Shown here one piece after another: positions 1 to 6,014 of a DNA stretch of 7,095 bases. The stretch's first letter is position 1. Every line of letters begins with the position of its first letter. The position numbers were made by a program, and so were the translations under genes. The stretch lies in assembly GCA_019307645.1 (NCBI GenBank), contig JAFDJF010000115.1, positions 1-7,095 of the forward strand, read 5' to 3'. The notes under the pieces are model-generated. The model was not told the origin of the DNA. It did not search any database and worked only from the letters and a program-made list of their open reading frames with translations. This DNA is from Deltaproteobacteria bacterium (GTDB lineage Bacteria > Desulfobacterota > DSM-4660 > Desulfatiglandales > Desulfatiglandaceae).

Positions 1-25
1 GGGTTTTTCGACCCCTTTTTTTTTT
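1..25 (+). terminator. Rho-independent terminator of an upstream gene (partial)
   Basis: The window opens with GGGT, a TTTTCG loop and ACCC (1-14), then a C and an unbroken run of ten T (16-25). This is the form of an intrinsic terminator read left to right. The 5' arm of the stem probably extends beyond the window edge, since C15 lacks its partner here. The gene it ends lies outside the window. Confidence 0.7.
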
Positions 26-105
26 ACAATAGAGGAAATACATATCCATATATTTATCAACAAAAAATTTTAATAATTGATACAGATTGTTAGCTGTTTA
101 AAGTA

Positions 106-121
106 GTTGGATATCTCCAAC
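106..121. repeat. Small hairpin GTTGGA-TATC-TCCAAC
   Basis: A perfect 6-bp stem with a 4-base loop lies about 10 bases outside the left 27-bp repeat. It has no T-tract, so it is not a terminator. It could be a second REP-like foldback of the RAYT element. No matching copy is visible beside the right-hand repeat, so its role is unknown. Confidence 0.4.
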
Positions 122-131
122 ATGTAAAGCA

Positions 132-158
132 ATAGGTGTCAGACCTACACAGTTGACA
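132..158. repeat. Left 27-bp inverted repeat with REP-like hairpin
   Basis: These 27 bases match the reverse complement of 4241-4267 at 26 of 27 positions. Inside is the foldback TAGGT-GTCAG-ACCTA (5-bp stem, 5-base loop). The inner end finishes in TTGACA, pointing into the element. RAYT transposases (IS200/IS605-like Y1 enzymes) characteristically sit between inverted hairpin repeats that they recognise. The position about 60 bases before the RAYT start codon fits that, so I read this as the left end of the RAYT element. The assignment to this enzyme is inference. Confidence 0.75.
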
Positions 159-216
159 GATATGTTTCTATGATGTGTATGGGTTAACTATATTTTTAAA
201 AATCATAGGAGCAGCA

Positions 217-756
217 ATGGGCAGGCCTTTACGAATTGAGTATCCCGATGCTTTTTATCACATAACCGCAAGGGGAAACGAGCGGCAAAATATATTTAAA
301 AGTAATCGAGATCGAGAACGTTCTCTCGGTTATTTGGAGTCAGCTAGCGAACGTTATAAAGCAGTCATTCACACTTACATCCTTATGGACAACAATTACC
401 ATATTTTGCTGCAAACACCCGCCGGAAACCTGTCTCAAATCATGCATCACATCAATGGCGCTTATACGAATTATGTTAATGTGAAACGAAAAAGATCCGG
501 TCATTTGTTTCAAGGCCGATACAAGGCACTGCTGGTAGACATTGATGAATATGCTCAGGAACTTTTCCGCTATATCCATTTAAATCCTGTCAAAGCCGGG
601 ATGGTAGAAAAACCTGAACAATACAGGTGGTCAAGTTATGGGGATTATATAAATGTGAACAAATCTTCAAAATGGCTTTGTACTGAATTTATACTATTTG
701 CCTATCTTGCTCGGTTCGCGGTTTGGGCAACAAGTATGCAGTTCAGAGAAAGTTAG
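217..756 (+). pseudogene. REP-associated Y1 transposase (RAYT), N-terminal part, interrupted
   Basis: RAYT enzymes are single-strand Y1/HUH nucleases that cut and join REP-type hairpins. I start at ATG 217, because AGGAG lies 5 bases upstream and the protein begins MGRPLRIEYPDAFYHITARG, the family's usual opening. An ATG at 175 has no ribosome site. Also visible are GHLFQGRYKALLVD and FRYIHLNPVKAGMV; the latter carries the likely catalytic tyrosine. The HUH motif, normally NHYH, reads NNYH, so the first metal-binding histidine is asparagine. After WLCTEFIL (near codon 156) family similarity stops and the frame closes at 756, about 179 residues; full enzymes have roughly 250-300. The missing HTH end is found at 3929-4217, so this is the front half of a split gene. 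It is almost certainly inactive. Confidence 0.85.
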
Positions 757-947
757 GTAAAATAAAAGGCAGTAGACTGTTAGCCAAGCCTAACTTCGAC
801 AGAATTGCGCTCCAAATCTTATCCCATTTTTATGATAGGCAGCATGCATAAATAATTTGTGCCTCTGTCTTTTGACAATGCACGAATGATTCGCTTGACA
901 CCTTTTCTCTTAACCGCTGCAAAAATTCTTTACTAACCCGAAGTATC

Positions 948-1460
948 CTACACCTGGGGCGAGGAAAAGCTACTGGTCTTCTCAGCGTGGGAGAGAGCCC
1001 GACCCCTCAGTTTCTCAAGCAGCAACCAGAGTTCACTGAACTCCTCTTCCGGTAGTTTCATAATATCATGTATAGGATCAATTTCTATGGCTAGGCGCAG
1101 AGCTTCTTCACCCTTTGGCAAAATGATCACGTTTTTGAGCTTCCTGTTTTGCCGGCTCTGCTTGCGTTTTACCAGACCCCGTTTTTCCATACGCGTGAGG
1201 AGTTCTGATATGCCCTGGGGCTTCAGACTAAGCCACCGAGCGATATCCGCAGGAATCACCGGGCCGTCAATCGCGTTAACTAAGGCCAATATCGAGTATT
1301 CCCTAAATGTTATTCCTGTGCCGGAAAAATCCTGGTTTCTGGCCTCCAATATGGCTGCACTTGTAAGGTTTAAAAGCATCCATAAATTATGGCTCCTGCC
1401 CCCGAACTTTACATATTTCCGGTAGTTGGGACTCCCGTTCTGTTGCAGACCATCTGACAT
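948..1460 (-). CDS. MarR-family transcriptional regulator
   Basis: The predicted protein has 170 residues. I place the start at ATG 1460, because GGAGGAG lies 6 bases upstream; a TTG at 1475 overlaps that site and is unlikely. The layout is MarR-like: an N-terminal helix rich in leucine (about 24-45), a winged helix-turn-helix at about 55-115 with PADIARWLSLKPQGISELL as recognition region, and MEKRGLVKRKQSRQNRK leading into the wing. A C-terminal dimerisation helix follows (about 137-158). MarR proteins are cytoplasmic dimers that repress nearby genes until a small ligand binds. It is transcribed away from the two-domain-protein genes at 1924-3926, with 463 bp between them, so it is a plausible regulator of that unit, although a fold-back element now lies between. 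The ligand cannot be predicted. It lies inside the split RAYT. Confidence 0.9.
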   Translation of the reverse strand: MSDGLQQNGSPNYRKYVKFGGRSHNLWMLLNLTSAAILEARNQDFSGTGITFREYSILALVNAIDGPVIPADIARWLSLKPQGISELLTRMEKRGLVKRKQSRQNRKLKNVIILPKGEEALRLAIEIDPIHDIMKLPEEEFSELWLLLEKLRGRALSHAEKTSSFSSPQV

Positions 1461-1518
1461 AATTATCTCCTCCAACCGACAATCACTTTACGGTTTTGGT
1501 GTTACAAATTAGAGACAG

Positions 1519-1536
1519 GCCATTAGGCACAATGGC
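1519..1536. promoter_or_regulatory. Candidate MarR operator (18-bp palindrome)
   Basis: GCCATT-AGGCAC-AATGGC is a perfect 6-bp inverted repeat with a 6-base spacer, about 60 bases upstream of the marR start codon. Its size and place suit an autoregulatory MarR site. A weak minus-strand promoter (TTGTGC, 15 bases, TAATTT) would overlap it. This is inferred from position and symmetry only. Confidence 0.35.
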
Positions 1537-1595
1537 GAACCCTTACGAGCTGCCCCCAGCCCCTCTGTTCCAAAGAGACAACTCAACCCACTTTA

Positions 1596-1785
1596 CCCTA
1601 ACGTTGCATAAATCCTGTCGACAAAAACCGTTTCACTCGCGCTATAGTGCATGAACTGCGCGTGTAGTCATGCTTTTCCGAACCTCATGTAGTGTGAACT
1701 ACACTTCGGGCCAGAAAATCATGCCCACTCACACATTTCACGCACTCTAACACGTTTTTGTTCGAAGTTTTATGCAACGTTAGGG
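1596..1785. mobile_element. 190-bp MITE-like fold-back element
   Basis: The ends are perfect 17-bp inverted repeats, starting CCCTAACGTTGCATAAA on the left (1596-1612) and mirrored at 1769-1785. Both ends are flanked by TTTA (1592-1595 and 1786-1789), a likely 4-bp target duplication. The symmetry continues inward. CGACAAAAACC is answered by CGTTTTTGTTCG, CATGCTTTTC (1669-1678) by GAAAATCATG (1714-1723), and the centre is a 6-bp stem TGTAGT-GTGA-ACTACA (1688-1703). The whole element can fold as one long imperfect hairpin. There is no coding capacity, so a related transposase elsewhere would have moved it. I cannot name the parent family. It lies between marR and the operon at 1924. Confidence 0.8.
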
Positions 1786-1794
1786 TTTATTGTC

Positions 1795-1823
1795 TTGACA
1801 GATACGAAAAAGCAAGTTATCAA
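1795..1823 (+). promoter_or_regulatory. Promoter for the two-gene DUF6125-like operon
   Basis: TTGACA (1795-1800) is a perfect -35 and is followed after 17 bases by TATCAA (1818-1823), a 4-of-6 match to the -10. A perfect TATAAT occurs slightly later (1830-1835) but has no -35 at the right distance. The -35 starts 9 bases beyond the fold-back element. It also means that the TTG at 1795, which opens a longer reading frame, is promoter sequence and not a start codon. The leader would be about 90 bases. Confidence 0.55.
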
Positions 1824-1923
1824 GGCCTTTATAATCGCACCTTTACTATGGCACACGATCGCCCTTGCGTCAAGAAAGGAAGGGACTTTTTCAATTAACT
1901 CTAAACATTCAAGGAGATACAAA

Positions 1924-2619
1924 ATGAAAGAGATGGACGACTATAGTGGGGAGTTTGAGCCTGATTTAAAACTGACAGATTTTTCAAAGAAAGGCTTGAT
2001 TAGACTTGTAGAGATCGGCGGTGCCATATACGGAGGTGTTAACCGTCACTGGTACCAGGCGGTAGCCAGGCGATACGGCGAGCAGGTGGCCGACGAAATG
2101 CACCACGAAGTATGGTTTGCCGATGGCGGGTGTGGTGATTTAGAAAATGAAACCATCAGCGGATTAATGGGATTCAGCCACCTGGACGACGAAACAATCC
2201 CGATGAGAGTCTTTCAGTGCCTCCCTGCCATGGCAACACGAATGAACCTCGTATTTGAACAGCAGGGAGACCACGCGTGGATTTTGAGCGCACCCCAATG
2301 CGTTGTTCCCGAAACAGGGGAAAAAGAAGGACCTGAAGTGATGAAATATATGTGCGAAAAAATCTGTCACCATCTGGAAGTGTTTGGATTTCGCCATTGT
2401 GCCGTCCGGTGGAATCCGAATATTCGGATCGATCCGATTAAATTGCCCCCCCGGGCAGATAAAGACGAACCCCACTGTGCCTGGCGCATTACATTGGAAG
2501 ACAAGCCTGTGGACTACGTAAAAGAACCCGGGGACTTGGTGGCCAAAATGGGACTGCAAAGGGAAACAGATGCGGAAATTACTGATCCAAAATCTGTCGG
2601 CAAGTATCCAAAAAAATGA
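1924..2619 (+). CDS. DUF6125-like protein, single domain (first of three paralogous domains)
   Basis: The protein has 231 residues. ATG 1924 is chosen because AAGGAG lies 7 bases upstream and because MKEMDDYSGEFEPDLKL lines up with MKDLKDDYSGPFEPDFHL at the start of the next gene. Features in order are: DYSGxFEPD (7-14), a helical segment to about 65, MRVFQCLPAMATRMNLVFE (94-112), C126, C144, C148, and NPNIRIDPIKLPPR...HCAW (164-187) with C185. From memory this pattern (FxPD start, NPxxxxxPxKxPPR, final CxW) is that of DUF6125-type proteins, which have no established function. The naming is from recall, not search. There is no signal peptide or membrane segment, so it is probably cytoplasmic. 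Conserved cysteines suggest metal binding or redox chemistry, which is inference. It shares a message with the next gene, whose ribosome site overlaps its end. The last 35 residues are charged and unlike the paralog. Confidence 0.8.
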   Translation: MKEMDDYSGEFEPDLKLTDFSKKGLIRLVEIGGAIYGGVNRHWYQAVARRYGEQVADEMHHEVWFADGGCGDLENETISGLMGFSHLDDETIPMRVFQCLPAMATRMNLVFEQQGDHAWILSAPQCVVPETGEKEGPEVMKYMCEKICHHLEVFGFRHCAVRWNPNIRIDPIKLPPRADKDEPHCAWRITLEDKPVDYVKEPGDLVAKMGLQRETDAEITDPKSVGKYPKK

Positions 2620-2633
2620 AGGAGGATTTGAAG

Positions 2634-3926
2634 ATGAAAGACTTGAAGGATGATTACAGTGGGCCATTTGAGCCGGATTTTCACCTTGGCAAGCTATCCC
2701 GCAGCGCTCTCACGTCGCTCGGACGCGAGTACATGATCTTCGGGCAGATCAACGACCGCGTGGGGCTCCCGCAGGTGGCACTGGGATGCGGCTTTGAAGT
2801 CTATAAAGAGGTCGCCATCGACGAATGGATGGGCGCCAGCCCCATATACACGCAGCGAATGAGAAAGACCCTGCGTTTTGAGGGCGACGACGTCTCCACA
2901 ATCATGAAAGGACTCCAGCTCGACGTTGGTTTTGCCCACCAGTATTACGACATTGGCTGGGAGGTTGAGAGCGAACAGCGGGGCGCTTTTTGGGTGAACA
3001 GTTGCGGAGCTCTCATGGATGTTGAGCCCCGAGGCGAAGACATTGTGTTCATGGTGTGCCATGATATAGAAGACCCCACTTTCCCCGCCACGGCGGTGGC
3101 CACCAATCCCCGTGCTCGAATACGCCCAATCCACCGGCCGCCCCGCCAACCCGCAGACCGGGTCCCCCACTGTCACTGGACGATCGAGATCGACCCCAAT
3201 AATGAGCCGGTGAAGGAAATTGCGCTTACGCAGCTACTCCGCCGATCTCGTCTCGCACAAGTTGAACTGGAGCGACCGGAGGATGCCGAGCCTGGCGGCT
3301 GGCCGGACTATGGGCGTCCCCTGGACCCCGAGTTTCAACTTGAAGATCTCTCACACGGCGCCCTGGTGGCCGTGTGCAAGGAATTTGCAGTCCAGGACCA
3401 TCTTCTTGTGCGATCTCTGATGACGACGTTGGCCGAACGAGAGGGTGAGGGCGCTGCCCGGGAGGTCGCACAAGCCCAGTGGAATGGGGCCGGATTCGCC
3501 ATGAGTCAACGTCTGCAAAAGGCAATGGCAATTTCGGGAGACGGTGCCGAAGCCATTCTCAAGGTGCTCCAGCTCCACCCGGCCTTCCAGCCTGCGGAGT
3601 ACATCCATCTTGGCTTCGAGTTGACCTCTGACAGTCGTGGTCGCTTCTGGATTAAGGAATGCGATGCGTTGAACGAAGAAGAACCCTGGAGTTGGTTCGC
3701 GCTCCTGGGCGATTCCCCTAATCCGGCGCTGGACGCGATGGTGCAGGCCGTGAATCCAAGAGCGCGCTGCATTCCTATAAAGCCCTCTGGCCCCGAGCGG
3801 CTAGCCTGGGAGGTGGTCGTGGACACTGATGCTGAGCCCGCCGCCGAACCGCGAGAGGTTGAGTTTGCTCGGCTTAGTGGGGCATGGAGCTTTGCGTTTA
3901 CTCGCCGCCGGCCGCTTCGAACGTAA
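2634..3926 (+). CDS. DUF6125-like protein with two tandem domains
   Basis: The protein has 430 residues. An ATG at 2616 overlaps the previous stop, but I choose ATG 2634, because GGAGG (2621-2625) lies 8 bases upstream and the N-terminus then matches the neighbour. Domain A (about 6-187) has DYSGPFEPD, GLQLDVGFAHQYYDIGWEVE, C124, C142, NPRARIRPIHRPPR and HCHW (C180). The spacing of C124 to C142 is 18, identical to C126-C144 in the preceding protein. Domain B (about 225-399) repeats the plan: DYGRPLDPEFQLEDLS, LQLHPAF...LGFELTSDSRGRFWIKECDAL (C343), NPRARCIPIKPSG and AWEV. It lacks the second and third cysteines and the PPR. Base composition is clearly GC-richer than all neighbours. The C-terminal tail (FARLSGAWSFAFTRRRP) runs up to the RAYT junction, so its natural end may be altered. 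Function unknown. Confidence 0.8.
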   Translation: MKDLKDDYSGPFEPDFHLGKLSRSALTSLGREYMIFGQINDRVGLPQVALGCGFEVYKEVAIDEWMGASPIYTQRMRKTLRFEGDDVSTIMKGLQLDVGFAHQYYDIGWEVESEQRGAFWVNSCGALMDVEPRGEDIVFMVCHDIEDPTFPATAVATNPRARIRPIHRPPRQPADRVPHCHWTIEIDPNNEPVKEIALTQLLRRSRLAQVELERPEDAEPGGWPDYGRPLDPEFQLEDLSHGALVAVCKEFAVQDHLLVRSLMTTLAEREGEGAAREVAQAQWNGAGFAMSQRLQKAMAISGDGAEAILKVLQLHPAFQPAEYIHLGFELTSDSRGRFWIKECDALNEEEPWSWFALLGDSPNPALDAMVQAVNPRARCIPIKPSGPERLAWEVVVDTDAEPAAEPREVEFARLSGAWSFAFTRRRPLRT

Positions 3927-3928
3927 TA

Positions 3929-4217
3929 AGAGAAAAACACTTGGGTAGAAAGAGATTAGATCGTGATCTTCCTGATTTAAAGCAATTTCATGAAATGCCT
4001 GACCTGGCGGAAATAATTAAACGGGCTGGCAAAGTATTGAGTGAAAATGCGGCATTATTAAAAAGAGTGCAGATCTACTTGTGTCATAGATTTAGGGTTC
4101 GCGCAAAAATTAAAAGACATCGGATTGCACTTCGGAATTGGTGTATCTGGTGTTTCTCAGGCAAACCGCCGCGTCGCGTTGCAAATCAAAGATGATAAAA
4201 AACTGAAAAAAGATTGA
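3929..4217 (+). pseudogene. RAYT transposase, C-terminal part, frameshifted
   Basis: Reading from 3929 gives REKHLGRKRLDRDLPDLKQ, then FHEMPDLAEIIKRAGKVLSE and LLKRVQIYLCHRF. After a shift of one base at the A5 tract 4105-4109 the frame continues KLKDIGLHFGIGVSGVSQAN, then RR and a lysine-rich tail ending at TGA 4215-4217. This is the usual C-terminus of long RAYT proteins: a charged linker, then a DnaA-like helix-turn-helix, then a basic tail. Removing one A restores the frame. An unshifted frame of about 100 codons crosses the region (3884-4195), but its front overlaps the preceding gene and its tail after the A tract is meaningless, so I do not call it as a gene. With 217-756 it makes one broken RAYT, with about 50 expected residues missing in between. 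Confidence 0.85.
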
Positions 4218-4240
4218 TAAAGTTATTTCAGATCTCGACT

Positions 4241-4267
4241 TGTCAACTGTGTAGGTCTGATACCTAT
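4241..4267. repeat. Right 27-bp inverted repeat with REP-like hairpin
   Basis: This is the inverted partner of 132-158, with one mismatch (A for G in the loop: TAGGT-ATCAG-ACCTA read on the minus strand). It starts 24 bases after the RAYT stop, where the second terminal repeat of a RAYT element would be expected, and 12 bases before the end of the cysteine desulfurase gene. The convergent gene ends on each side and the hairpin might also slow transcription here, but there is no T-run typical of a terminator. Confidence 0.75.
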
Positions 4268-4278
4268 GCCTTTTCCAG

Positions 4279-5781
4279 CTACTCAGGTAGCAATCTGATG
4301 ATGTTGCTTCCTGCCATTTCAGAATAGAGATCCGGTTGTGCTATCCGCCAGGCAATTACGCCGCCCATTAAAAGACTGATGTTCTTATAGCCCTTATCTC
4401 TCAAAAGATAAGCAAAAGCGGTTGCGTTCGCTCCTCCCATGCAAACCACCAGGATGTTTTTATCCTTTGGGAACTGATGAATATATTTTTTGAAAGAGAG
4501 AATAGAAACCTCATGGGAATTTGGTAATCCTTTTAACAGTGCCCTTTCATAATTGAAACGTATATCAAGAATAAAGTTGCCATCATTTTTTAGAAAATCC
4601 CGGTTGACATGTGTTGCCTTCAATATGTTGACTGTCGGCATGCGTCCTTCAGCATACTCTTTGATAATTCTGAGAGCGTAGTCTATCTCCTTCCGGGTTG
4701 TTTCTGTTGATAAACTGAACCGAATGGTCTCCTGGGCTTCGGTGTCGGAAAGGCCTATGGCTTTGAGAACGTGTGATGGTTCATTTTCTGCAGAACTGCA
4801 AGCGGACCCTGCTGATACACAGATTCCATGGAGATCCATGACAGCCATAAACTCTGCGTTATTTACTCCGGGAAAGGTAATATTCAGTGTGTTAGATATT
4901 GCGTTTTCTAACGGGGTGTTGACAATCAGTTCCGGCTTGATCTCTTTGAGTCCATCCAGAAAACGATTACGGATATGAGAAACCTTCGCCATCCGGGTAA
5001 GCAGATCAGGAACAGCCCAGCAGGCTTCTCCAAAACCAACGATGTTATGTACGCTCTCGGTGCCTGCCCTTCTCTCCTGCTCCTGGTGTCCTCCCAGGAT
5101 AAAGGGGGCAAGTGGTGCCCCCTGTCTGACATAAAGGGCACCTACGCCTTTTGGGCCGTGCAGCTTGTGGGCGGAAAATGAGGCGTAATCAATGGCAAGC
5201 GACTTGATATCCAGTGGTATTTTGCCAATTGCCTGGACGCAGTCAGAAAAAAGCAGCAGCTTGTGTTTTTTTGCGATTCGAGAAATGGAAGTCAAATCCT
5301 GAATCGTTCCCAGTTCATTATTTACCAGCATGCAGCAAATCAGGAAGGTTTGCCTGTCAATCAACGTTTCCAGTTTGTGTATAACAGCCCTGCCCTTGTT
5401 ATCAACGGGGAAGAACCTGATTATAAAACCGTTTTGCTCAAGGCTGGCCAGCGTGTTTTTAACAGATGGATGCTCAATGGGAGACGCTAATATGGTCCGT
5501 TTGTTCTCGGGTTTCATCTTAGATAAAACTCGTAAGATATGATTGTTTGCTTCTGTTGCGCAGGAGGTAAAAATAATTTCTTCGGTGTTTGCATTTATTG
5601 ATTTTGCAACAGCTTTACGGGCGTCTTCAATTAGTGCTGCTGCGTTTCTTCCTGTCTGATATATAGATGAAGGGTTTCCGAATTGTTGGTTTAGAACAAT
5701 TGCCATTTTTTTCTGGACTCTTTTCGCCACCTTGGTTGTAGCGTTATTATCCAGGTAGACTTCTCGGCGTAATCGAAACAT
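4279..5781 (-). CDS. Cysteine desulfurase (NifS/IscS type) with C-terminal rhodanese-like domain
   Basis: This PLP enzyme takes sulfur from cysteine as an enzyme persulfide for Fe-S clusters or other acceptors. I start at ATG 5781, where AGGAG sits 8 bases upstream; the in-frame ATG at 5799 has no ribosome site. That gives 500 residues, against roughly 380-400 for a plain NifS. Motifs: YLDNNATT (9-16), ATEANN (75-80), EHPSV with H104, VNNELGTIQ, SDCVQAIGK, the PLP lysine in SAHKLHGPKG (K206), the GGHQEQERRAGTE loop, and the sulfur-accepting cysteine in SAGSACSS (C328). Residues about 400-485 form a rhodanese-like domain: ILDIR, then VVCMGGANA with cysteine C447, then MGGVIAW. The loop has lost the usual arginine (C-x4-N). 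A fused rhodanese could receive the persulfide from C328, which is inference. ArsR-type gene 6015-6368 lies upstream in the same direction. No other Fe-S assembly gene is visible, so I give no symbol. Confidence 0.92.
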   Translation of the reverse strand: MFRLRREVYLDNNATTKVAKRVQKKMAIVLNQQFGNPSSIYQTGRNAAALIEDARKAVAKSINANTEEIIFTSCATEANNHILRVLSKMKPENKRTILASPIEHPSVKNTLASLEQNGFIIRFFPVDNKGRAVIHKLETLIDRQTFLICCMLVNNELGTIQDLTSISRIAKKHKLLLFSDCVQAIGKIPLDIKSLAIDYASFSAHKLHGPKGVGALYVRQGAPLAPFILGGHQEQERRAGTESVHNIVGFGEACWAVPDLLTRMAKVSHIRNRFLDGLKEIKPELIVNTPLENAISNTLNITFPGVNNAEFMAVMDLHGICVSAGSACSSAENEPSHVLKAIGLSDTEAQETIRFSLSTETTRKEIDYALRIIKEYAEGRMPTVNILKATHVNRDFLKNDGNFILDIRFNYERALLKGLPNSHEVSILSFKKYIHQFPKDKNILVVCMGGANATAFAYLLRDKGYKNISLLMGGVIAWRIAQPDLYSEMAGSNIIRLLPE

Positions 5782-5882
5782 ATTATTGACTCCTGCCATT
5801 TTAGCAAAGCGCTAAGCTTTTACGGTAATATCCTGTTTTACTCTAATCCCTAACGCCAATGCCCAATAACTTGACGAATTTC

Positions 5883-5966
5883 AATTAACTGCTGGCTCCG
5901 GATATGGGCTTAAGTTAATGACATTGATCCTAACATTGAAAAAACATGAGCCCACGCACAGTTAAT
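5883..5966. repeat. Imperfect nested inverted repeat between arsR-like and desulfurase genes
   Basis: ATTAACTG (5884-5891) is mirrored by CAGTTAAT (5959-5966), and GGCTC (5894-5898) by GAGCC (5948-5952). TGGGCT (5905-5910) could instead pair with AGCCCA (5949-5954). The stretch lies in the 233-bp leader upstream of the desulfurase. It may be a decayed small repeat element or a structured leader. There is no T-run, no recognisable riboswitch, and nothing else in this gap that I can name. Confidence 0.3.
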
Positions 5967-6014
5967 GCAATATGGCGCAAGTGAAACGGTTTTGCCAATC
6001 GATTTTTTTAAATG

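Noticed and set aside
1087..1425. A 112-codon plus-strand frame opposite marR
   Set aside because: It lies wholly opposite the MarR gene, which has clear family motifs and a ribosome site; the frame is its shadow.
1795..1923. N-terminal extension of the first DUF6125-like gene from TTG 1795
   Set aside because: The TTG is part of a TTGACA promoter box, the extension resembles nothing, and ATG 1924 has AAGGAG at the right distance and aligns with the paralog's start.
2164..3940. Several long minus-strand frames (for example 2164-2667, 2694-3176, 3506-3940)
   Set aside because: They lie opposite the two domain-sharing genes and look like frames left open by GC-rich codon bias. Their products show no recognisable motif.
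3884..4195. A 103-codon separate gene at 3884
   Set aside because: Its front overlaps the preceding gene in another frame. Its middle is RAYT sequence and its end is an out-of-frame reading after an extra A at 4105-4109. It is a transposase remnant.
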